Assembly: GCA_017405115.1 (NCBI GenBank) | Contig: JAFRBA010000283.1 | Location: forward strand, 1-5,612 | DNA length: 5,612 nt | Reading direction: 5' to 3' | Source: Kiritimatiellia bacterium | GTDB taxonomy: Bacteria > Verrucomicrobiota > Kiritimatiellia > RFP12 > UBA1067 | Shown here: positions 1 to 4,148 of the stretch, in pieces | How positions within the stretch are numbered: position 1 is the stretch's first letter | Layout: each line of letters starts with the position of its first letter | Made by a program: the position numbers and the translations under genes | The notes under the pieces: generated by a model | The model's input: the letters and a program-made list of their open reading frames with translations, nothing else | Databases searched by the model: none | What the model was told of the DNA's origin: nothing

Positions 1-1
1 C

Positions 2-1540
2 ACTGTCCTGCGGCGCCACGGCATCGGCTTCGCGCGCGCCCCGCACGACGTGATGCTCGCGCACTACTGCATCGAAGCCGCCGCGCGCCACGGCATGGAC
101 ATGCTGGCCGAGCGATACCTCGGATACCGCACGATCCGATTCTCCGAGGTCGCGGGCGAGCCCGAGCGCGGCAAGCCGGAGCCGACGCTCCTCGGCAAGG
201 ACATCGCAAGGGTCACCGACTACGCGGCCGAGGACGCGGACGTGACGCTGCGGCTCGACGACGTCCTTCGCGGACAGGCGCTGGCGCTCAGGGGCGACTG
301 CCCCGGCTCCGCCGGGGCGCCCGTTGCGCTCTCGGACGTCGAGGAGCCGCTCGTCAAGGTTCTCATGGACATGGAGCGTGCAGGAGTGCGCATTGACACC
401 GAGGCGCTGAGGGAGTATGGAAGGGCTCTCGACCGCGAGGTACTCTCGCTCAGGCAGGCGATACTCGGCTACGCCGGCCCGGGCTTCAACCCCGACAGCC
501 CGAAGCAGCTCGGCGAGCTCCTCTTCGGGAAGCTCGGGCTCCCCGGCGGTAAGAGGACTTCGGGCGGGCAGTGGTCAACAGACGAGAAGACGCTCTCCCG
601 CCTCGTCGGCGACCATCCGGTCGTTCCCTCCATACTCGAATACAGGGCCTGCACGAAGCTGAAGTCCACCTACGTCGACAAACTGCCGAATCTCATAGAC
701 GGCGAGTCGCGCGTGCACACCACGTACTCGCAGTCGTTCGCCGAGACCGGGCGGCTTTCGTCCTCCGACCCCAATCTGCAGAACATTCCGATACGCACCG
801 AGCGCGGCAAGATGATCCGCCGCGCGTTCGTCGCCCGCGACGACGGTCACGTGCTGGTCTCCGCCGACTACTCGCAGATAGAGCTCCGGCTCATGGCGGC
901 CATGTCGGGCGACGAGGCCATGCTGGCGGCGTTCCGCCGCGGCGAGGACATCCACCGTGACACGGCGAGTCGCGTCTTCGACGTGATGCCGGCGTTCGTG
1001 ACGCCCGAGCAGCGCGCCCAGTGCAAGATGGTGAACTTTGGCATAATATACGGCATAAGCGCCTTCGGGCTCTCGCAGCGCCTCAAGGTGCCGCGCAAGA
1101 CGGCGTCGGACCTGATCGACACGTATTTCCGACTCTATCCCAAGGTGCGCGCGTACATGGACGCGGCGATCGCGAAGGCGCGCGAGCGGGGCTACGCGGA
1201 GACCGTGCTGGGCCGCCGCCGCACGCTGCGCGACATCTCGTCGCGCAACGCCTCGGCGCGCCAGGCGGCCGAGCGCGACGCGATAAACACGCCGATACAG
1301 GGCAGTGCCGCGGACCTCATCAAGGTCGCGATGGTGCGCGTGGCGGAAGCCATGGGCGCACGCGCGCTCCGAGCGAAGATGGTGCTGCAGATCCACGACG
1401 AGCTTGTCTTTGACGTCCCGAAGGAGGAGGCGGACGAGGTGGTCGAGCTCGTGCGCCGGGAGATGACGGGCGCGATGGACTTTGGGGTTCCGCTAGAGGT
1501 CGGAATAGGCGTCGCCCACAACTGGCTCGACGCCCACTGA
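2..1540 (+). CDS. polA: DNA polymerase I, C-terminal part (3'-5' exonuclease remnant plus full polymerase domain); 5' end outside window
   Basis: DNA polymerase I fills gaps during repair and Okazaki-fragment processing. The frame is open to the window edge, so the GTG/ATG at 50/53 are internal codons and the true start lies upstream. Numbering from the first visible codon, HDVML (Asp16) matches the exo II aspartate (E. coli D424), and YAAED (Tyr74, Asp78) matches exo III (Y497, D501), so the visible proofreading residues are intact; exo I is off-window. The polymerase domain follows: TGRLSS, motif A DYSQIELR (Asp289, Glu294), motif B with Arg338, Lys342, Phe346 and Tyr350, and motif C QIHDELVF (His465, Asp466). 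It ends NWLDAH, like the E. coli terminus NWDQAH. Phe346 is the F762 equivalent, the form that discriminates against dideoxynucleotides. No terminator hairpin is visible between its stop and the rplY promoter 22 nt later. Whether the 5' nuclease domain is present cannot be seen. Confidence 0.98.
   Translation, partial: TVLRRHGIGFARAPHDVMLAHYCIEAAARHGMDMLAERYLGYRTIRFSEVAGEPERGKPEPTLLGKDIARVTDYAAEDADVTLRLDDVLRGQALALRGDCPGSAGAPVALSDVEEPLVKVLMDMERAGVRIDTEALREYGRALDREVLSLRQAILGYAGPGFNPDSPKQLGELLFGKLGLPGGKRTSGGQWSTDEKTLSRLVGDHPVVPSILEYRACTKLKSTYVDKLPNLIDGESRVHTTYSQSFAETGRLSSSDPNLQNIPIRTERGKMIRRAFVARDDGHVLVSADYSQIELRLMAAMSGDEAMLAAFRRGEDIHRDTASRVFDVMPAFVTPEQRAQCKMVNFGIIYGISAFGLSQRLKVPRKTASDLIDTYFRLYPKVRAYMDAAIAKARERGYAETVLGRRRTLRDISSRNASARQAAERDAINTPIQGSAADLIKVAMVRVAEAMGARALRAKMVLQIHDELVFDVPKEEADEVVELVRREMTGAMDFGVPLEVGIGVAHNWLDAH
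300..318. repeat. GC-rich 8-bp inverted repeat inside the polA linker
   Basis: GCCCCGGC (300-307) and GCCGGGGC (311-318) are perfect inverted repeats separated by TCC. They encode roughly CPGSAGA in the variable stretch between the exonuclease and polymerase domains, where the protein tolerates sequence change. It may be a small palindromic insertion or chance in GC-rich DNA; no copy was seen elsewhere in the window. Confidence 0.45.
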
Positions 1541-1562
1541 GCCGGTAGGCGGCGAGTCGCTG

Positions 1563-1592
1563 TTGACGGGCGGCGGGGAAATTTGATATACT
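1563..1592 (+). promoter_or_regulatory. Sigma70-type extended -10 promoter for the rplY-rpsF-ssb-rpsR-rplI operon
   Basis: TTGACG (1563-1568, 5 of 6 matches to TTGACA) and TATACT (1587-1592, 5 of 6 to TATAAT) are 18 nt apart. TG at 1584-1585 gives an extended -10 (TGATATACT). Transcription should start near 1599, leaving a leader of about 68 nt. The region is locally AT-rich within GC-rich DNA. A TTG at 1583 in frame with rplY lies inside this promoter, which argues against the longer reading frame. Confidence 0.85.
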
Positions 1593-1605
1593 TCGCGCGT
1601 TTTAG

Positions 1606-1643
1606 CCGTGAGAGTGTAGCGCGTGTGCGCGAGAGTATCGCGG
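1606..1643 (+). promoter_or_regulatory. rplY mRNA leader hairpin resembling 5S rRNA loop E (candidate bL25 autoregulatory site)
   Basis: By hand folding, 1606-1611 (CCGUGA) pairs with 1638-1643 (UCGCGG) as six pairs including one U-G. GCGC 1619-1622 pairs with GCGC 1627-1630 around a GUGU loop. Between these stems is a symmetric internal loop: GAGUGUA (1612-1618) faces GAGAGUA (1631-1637). E. coli 5S rRNA loop E is GAUGGUA facing GAGAGUA, with a G-C pair above the loop as here (G1619-C1630). All 7 residues of the 3' strand and 5 of 7 of the 5' strand agree. GCGAGAGUA (1629-1637) equals E. coli 5S residues 96-104 as I recall them. Both GUA/GA submotifs of loop E are present. bL25/CTC proteins are known to bind loop E. 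The hairpin ends 24 nt before the rplY ATG, so binding could plausibly block initiation. Autoregulation is inference. Confidence 0.65.
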
Positions 1644-1666
1644 AAAATTACCAGAAAAGGCAAGGA

Positions 1667-2353
1667 ATGGATCAGATCAGGATCAAGGCGGAGGCCCGTG
1701 CGGAGCAAGGCACGGCGGCTGTCCGCCGTCTGCGCCGTGCGGGAATGATCCCCGGTTCGGTGATGAAGATGAACAAGGGGGGCACTGAGCTCATAAAGTG
1801 CCCGGGCCACGAGTTCATGATGGCGATGCGCGGCAGGACTGGCAAGCAGCTCCTCGTCACGCTTGACATGGGCGGCAGGGAGGTTCCCGCGCTTCTGCGC
1901 GAGCTCCAGAACGACGTGCTGGCCGGCACGCCCATCCACGTGGACTTCAGCGAGGTCTCGCTCTCCGAGAAGGTCCGCGTGACGGTTCCGGTCACGCTCG
2001 TGGGCGAGCCCACCGGTGTGAAGCTCGGCGGCGGCGTTCTCGAGCAGGTGCTGCGCACGGTCGACGTGGAGTGCCTGCCGATGGACATCGTCGAGAAGTT
2101 CGACGTCAACGTGGAGTCCCTCGGCCTCGACCAGACGATGTTCGTGCGCGACCTCTCCCTCGGCGACAAGTTCACGGTCGTGACACGCGGCGAGCTCGCG
2201 GTCGCGGTCGTCAAGGCTCCGGACGACGTGCCCGGTGCCGGCGGCGCGGCTGCGGCCGCGGCAACGGCGGCTGCGGCTCCGGAGGTCATCAAGAAGGGCA
2301 AGGAGGAAGAGGCGGCGTCGGGTGATGCCAAGAAGAAGGAGGAGAAGAAGTGA
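1667..2353 (+). CDS. rplY: 50S ribosomal protein bL25, CTC (long) form
   Basis: bL25 binds loop E of 5S rRNA in the large-subunit central protuberance. The 228-aa product has the N-terminal 5S-binding domain (about 1-92, with ELQNDVLAGTPIHVDF near 79-94, close to the family's EVQ.D...G.I.HVDF) and the C-terminal beta domain of CTC/TL5 proteins (about 98-184, with EKVRVTVPVTLVGEPTGVK, VLEQVLR and VECLP). An Ala/Gly-rich linker and a Lys/Glu-rich tail (about 190-228) follow. The ATG at 1667 is chosen because AAAAGG (1655-1660) lies 6 nt upstream and the family begins near this residue. The in-frame TTG at 1583 is in the promoter and would translate the structured leader. The segment usually written VPAVLYG reads IPGSVMKMN here, an unusual variant. 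It is the first gene of the operon, and its stop overlaps the rpsF ATG (TGATG). The usual pth neighbour is missing. Confidence 0.95.
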   Translation: MDQIRIKAEARAEQGTAAVRRLRRAGMIPGSVMKMNKGGTELIKCPGHEFMMAMRGRTGKQLLVTLDMGGREVPALLRELQNDVLAGTPIHVDFSEVSLSEKVRVTVPVTLVGEPTGVKLGGGVLEQVLRTVDVECLPMDIVEKFDVNVESLGLDQTMFVRDLSLGDKFTVVTRGELAVAVVKAPDDVPGAGGAAAAAATAAAAPEVIKKGKEEEAASGDAKKKEEKK

Positions 2354-2355
2354 TG
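2336..2355 (+). promoter_or_regulatory. rpsF ribosome binding site embedded in the rplY tail, with TGATG stop-start overlap
   Basis: AAGGAGG (2336-2342), a full anti-16S match, lies within the Lys/Glu codons ending rplY. The rplY TGA (2351-2353) shares its A with the rpsF ATG (2353-2355). Spacing is 10 nt to that ATG and 7 nt to an in-frame GTG at 2350, so either could be used; they differ by one residue. The arrangement implies translational coupling of bS6 to bL25. Confidence 0.8.
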
Positions 2356-2763
2356 AAGAAGTACGACGCCCTCTACATCTTCGTAGGAATCGCCAAGGAC
2401 GACGCCCTCGAGGTGTGCCTCGACAAGGCGCTTGCGGAAGTGACGCGGCTAGGCGGCAACGTCCTCGAGAAGGTGTCGCTCGGCAGGCGCGCTTTCTCGC
2501 GGCCCATACGCAAGCGCGAGAACGGAGTGTATGTAAAGGTCCGCTTCGAGTTCGACCCGCAGAAGGTGAGCGAGCTCGTCAACCGCTACCGGCTCGTCGA
2601 GGAGGTCTTCCGCGTGCAGATACTCGCGGTGGACGACCGTCGGGAGTCCCAGATAGCCCAGGAGCGCGCGGAGCGCGCCGAGGAACAGGCCAGGCGCGAG
2701 GCCGCCAACGCGGCCGCTCTTGCGGCCAAGACGGCCGAGGCAGAGACCGAAGCAGAGGCATAG
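2353..2763 (+). CDS. rpsF: 30S ribosomal protein bS6
   Basis: bS6 binds 16S rRNA in the central domain as a heterodimer with bS18, which is encoded two genes downstream. The 136-aa product begins MKKYDALYIF, like the family's M..YE....., and carries LGRRAFSRPIRKRENGVYV (43-61), equivalent to the G.R.LAY.I.K...G.Y segment, then a ferredoxin-like fold ending near residue 95. Residues 96-136 form a charged Arg/Glu then Ala/Glu-rich extension, probably helical and then disordered; such C-terminal tails vary widely in this family. I prefer the ATG at 2353 because MKKY matches the family N-terminus, but GTG 2350 has the better spacing to AAGGAGG. No separate leader for bS6:bS18 feedback exists because the start is fused to the rplY stop. 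A gap of 21 nt precedes ssb. Confidence 0.96.
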   Translation: MKKYDALYIFVGIAKDDALEVCLDKALAEVTRLGGNVLEKVSLGRRAFSRPIRKRENGVYVKVRFEFDPQKVSELVNRYRLVEEVFRVQILAVDDRRESQIAQERAERAEEQARREAANAAALAAKTAEAETEAEA

Positions 2764-2784
2764 AGAAGAAGGCGAGGTGCCGAA

Positions 2785-3195
2785 ATGGCGTCTTTCAACA
2801 AAGTGATCATCATGGGCAACCTGACGCGCGACCCTGACGTCCGCGCGACCGGGCCCAGCGGCATGCGTGTCGCGCGGCTCGGCCTCGCGATAAACGAGCG
2901 TCGCCGCGACCGCAACGGCCAGATGCAGGACTTCCCCGTGTTCATCGACGTGGATGCGTGGGACCGGCTGGCGGAGCTCTGCGGGCAGTACCTCACCAAG
3001 GGCAGTTCCGTGCTTGTCGAGGGCCGGCTCCAGATGGACACCTGGGAGAAGGACGGCGTGCGGCACCAGAAGCTCAAGGTTCGGGCCTCCACGATAAAGT
3101 TCCTTCCGAAGGGGGACCGCGCTCCCGGCGCAATCCGTCCTGCGGGGGGCATCGCCGGCGCGTCCGAGGGCGACACCGAAGACATACCGTTCTAA
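2785..3195 (+). CDS. ssb: Single-stranded DNA-binding protein
   Basis: SSB coats single-stranded DNA during replication, repair and recombination and recruits partner enzymes through its C-terminal tip. The 136-aa product has one OB fold (about 1-108): FNKVIIMGNLTRDPDVR at 4-20, ALIGNED landmarks FIDVDAWDRLAELCGQYLTKG (53-73, Trp59) and VLVEGRLQMDTW (76-87, Trp87), aromatic residues of the kind that stack on DNA bases. The linker (about 109-129) is only some 20 residues and is Gly/Ala/Pro-rich, much shorter than in E. coli SSB (178 residues). The tip TEDIPF keeps the acidic-then-IPF signature. The ATG at 2785 has GAGGTG (2774-2779) 5 nt upstream. It lies between rpsF and rpsR, the standard bacterial order, which ties its supply to ribosome synthesis. 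Confidence 0.97.
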   Translation: MASFNKVIIMGNLTRDPDVRATGPSGMRVARLGLAINERRRDRNGQMQDFPVFIDVDAWDRLAELCGQYLTKGSSVLVEGRLQMDTWEKDGVRHQKLKVRASTIKFLPKGDRAPGAIRPAGGIAGASEGDTEDIPF

Positions 3196-3225
3196 TCAAC
3201 TTCAACCAATCAAGGGAAAAGCAAA

Positions 3226-3456
3226 ATGGCTTTCAAGAAATCCAACAGCTCGGCCGGCGAGGAGTTCGCCGCGAGGAAGCGTCCGCCGCTCCGGTCCACC
3301 GACCAGATCGACGTCAACGACATCGAGACACTCAAGTACTACGTAACGGATTACGGGAAGATCCTTCCCGCGCGCATAACCGGCGTCACGAGCGCCCAGC
3401 AGCGCCAGATCCGCCAGGGCGTCAAGCGCGCCCGCAACATGGGCCTCATGGCCTGA
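3226..3456 (+). CDS. rpsR: 30S ribosomal protein bS18, cysteine-free form
   Basis: bS18 assembles with bS6 on the platform of the 30S subunit. The 76-aa product has a flexible N-terminus and the conserved core DVNDIETLKYYVTDYGKILP (29-48), followed by ARITGVTSAQQRQIRQGVKR (49-68) and ARNMGLMA. It contains no cysteine, so it is the zinc-independent (C-minus) version; the C-plus form has Cys pairs near the N-terminus. AAGGG (3212-3216) precedes the ATG by 9 nt. The 30-nt spacer from ssb is rich in A and C and lacks obvious pairing, which should keep the start site open. The rplI gene follows after 15 nt. Confidence 0.97.
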   Translation: MAFKKSNSSAGEEFAARKRPPLRSTDQIDVNDIETLKYYVTDYGKILPARITGVTSAQQRQIRQGVKRARNMGLMA

Positions 3457-3471
3457 GGAAGGAGCGCGGCA

Positions 3472-3939
3472 ATGCACATCGAAGTCATGCTCATGGACGA
3501 CGTGAAGAAGCTCGGCAAGTCCGGCCAGATCGTGAAGGTCGCGCCTGGCTACGCCCGCAACTTCCTGTTCCCGAAGGGGCTCGCCTCGCTTGCGACCGAG
3601 GCCGCCAAGCGCCGCCTGAAGAAGCTGGAGGCCGAGCGCGCGGCCCGCGCCGCGGAGGAGAAGAAGGCGGCGCTTGAGGTCGCCCGCAAGCTCGACAAGC
3701 TCGAGATCACGGTGTCCGCGCCGACGACGGACGGCAAGAAGCTGTACGGCGCCGTCAGCGTCACCGACATCCTTGGCGCCATCGAGGCGAACCGCGGCAT
3801 CAAGGTCGAGCGCCGCCAGCTGGAGCTCGACGACGCGCTGCGCGAAGTCGGCGTCTACGAGCCGTCGATCGACCTCGGCCACGGGGTCGTCGTGAAGTTC
3901 AAGATAACGATTCTCGACGAGTCGGCCCCCCAGGGCTGA
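3472..3939 (+). CDS. rplI: 50S ribosomal protein bL9
   Basis: bL9 binds 23S rRNA near the L1 stalk base, and its C-terminal domain reaches out from the ribosome. The 155-aa length is close to the family norm of about 150. The N-terminal domain shows MLMDDVKKLGKSGQIVKV (6-23) and PGYARNFLFPKGLA (25-38), the diagnostic bL9 signature region. A long Lys/Glu/Ala-rich connecting helix runs from about 42 to 76. The C-terminal domain includes GKKLYGAVSVTDI (88-100) and HGVVVKFKITIL (137-148). AAGGAG (3459-3464) is 7 nt before the ATG at 3472; the start adds about two residues compared with proteins beginning MKVILLEDV. It is the last gene of the operon, with a strong hairpin starting 19 nt after its stop. 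Confidence 0.97.
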   Translation: MHIEVMLMDDVKKLGKSGQIVKVAPGYARNFLFPKGLASLATEAAKRRLKKLEAERAARAAEEKKAALEVARKLDKLEITVSAPTTDGKKLYGAVSVTDILGAIEANRGIKVERRQLELDDALREVGVYEPSIDLGHGVVVKFKITILDESAPQG

Positions 3940-3957
3940 GCCTCCCGGAATCGCAGG

Positions 3958-4006
3958 AGCAAGCAGGCAGGGCGCAGCCTTTGCGGCTGCGCCCTGCCTG
4001 CTTGTT
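3958..4006 (+). terminator. Long perfect hairpin after rplI, probable terminator without a clear U-tract
   Basis: Positions 3960-3979 (starts CAAGCAGGCAGG) and 3985-4004 (ends CCTGCCTGCTTG) are 20-bp perfect inverted repeats around a TTTGC loop; G3959-T4005 and A3958-T4006 can add a wobble and a pair. It sits between the operon end and the nusA promoter, the expected place for a terminator. Only TTGTTG follows, so it is not a textbook intrinsic terminator. The symmetric stem would be present in transcripts from either strand. It could also serve as an mRNA 3'-end stabiliser or be a member of a dispersed palindrome family. Confidence 0.7.
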
Positions 4007-4039
4007 GCCGGTCGGAATCTGAAAATCGGCCGCAGGCAC

Positions 4040-4069
4040 TTGCCATCTGCAAGGTAAATATGCTAAAAT
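4040..4069 (+). promoter_or_regulatory. Sigma70-type extended -10 promoter for nusA-infB
   Basis: TTGCCA (4040-4045) and TAAAAT (4064-4069) are 18 nt apart, and TG at 4061-4062 gives the extended -10 TGCTAAAAT. Predicted transcription start is near 4076, leaving a leader of about 73 nt before nusA. The design (18-nt spacer, TGN before the -10) is the same as at 1563-1592. Confidence 0.82.
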
Positions 4070-4079
4070 AGACAGACTT

Positions 4080-4107
4080 TACGGCGATCCAGGTGGATCG
4101 GACCGTA
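4080..4107 (+). promoter_or_regulatory. Stem-loop in the nusA leader
   Basis: TACGG (4080-4084) pairs with CCGTA (4103-4107) and CGATCC (4085-4090) with GGATCG (4095-4100) around an AGGT loop; GA (4101-4102) is bulged on the 3' side. It starts within a few nucleotides of the predicted transcript 5' end. A T5 run (4121-4125) is 13 nt further on, too far for a simple terminator. A role in 5'-end stability or nusA feedback is possible but unproven. Confidence 0.5.
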
Positions 4108-4148
4108 GGGTGAACGTTGGTTTTTGACAAGTAGGAAGGAGCGAAGCG

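Noticed and set aside
575..1396. 273-codon open frame on the - strand within polA
   Set aside because: Shadow of the conserved polymerase domain; composition is dominated by Arg, His, Ala and Leu, and no domain is recognisable.
1593..1633. Alternative rplY leader stem TCGCGC (1593-1598) with GCGCGA (1627-1632)
   Set aside because: Its 5' arm lies mostly upstream of the predicted transcription start near 1599, so it would probably not be in the RNA.
2235..2837. 200-codon + strand frame across the rplY/rpsF/ssb junctions
   Set aside because: Arg-rich frame-shifted reading of three well-supported genes.
4007..4030. Possible second hairpin GCCG...CGGC after the terminator
   Set aside because: Only 4 bp with a long loop; too weak to call.
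4080..4125. nusA leader stem-loop plus T5 as an attenuator/terminator
   Set aside because: The T run is 13 nt beyond the stem, so the spacing does not fit an intrinsic terminator.
4124..4129. TTGACA in the nusA leader as a second -35 box
   Set aside because: No -10-like hexamer lies 16-18 nt downstream; that position falls on the nusA start codon.
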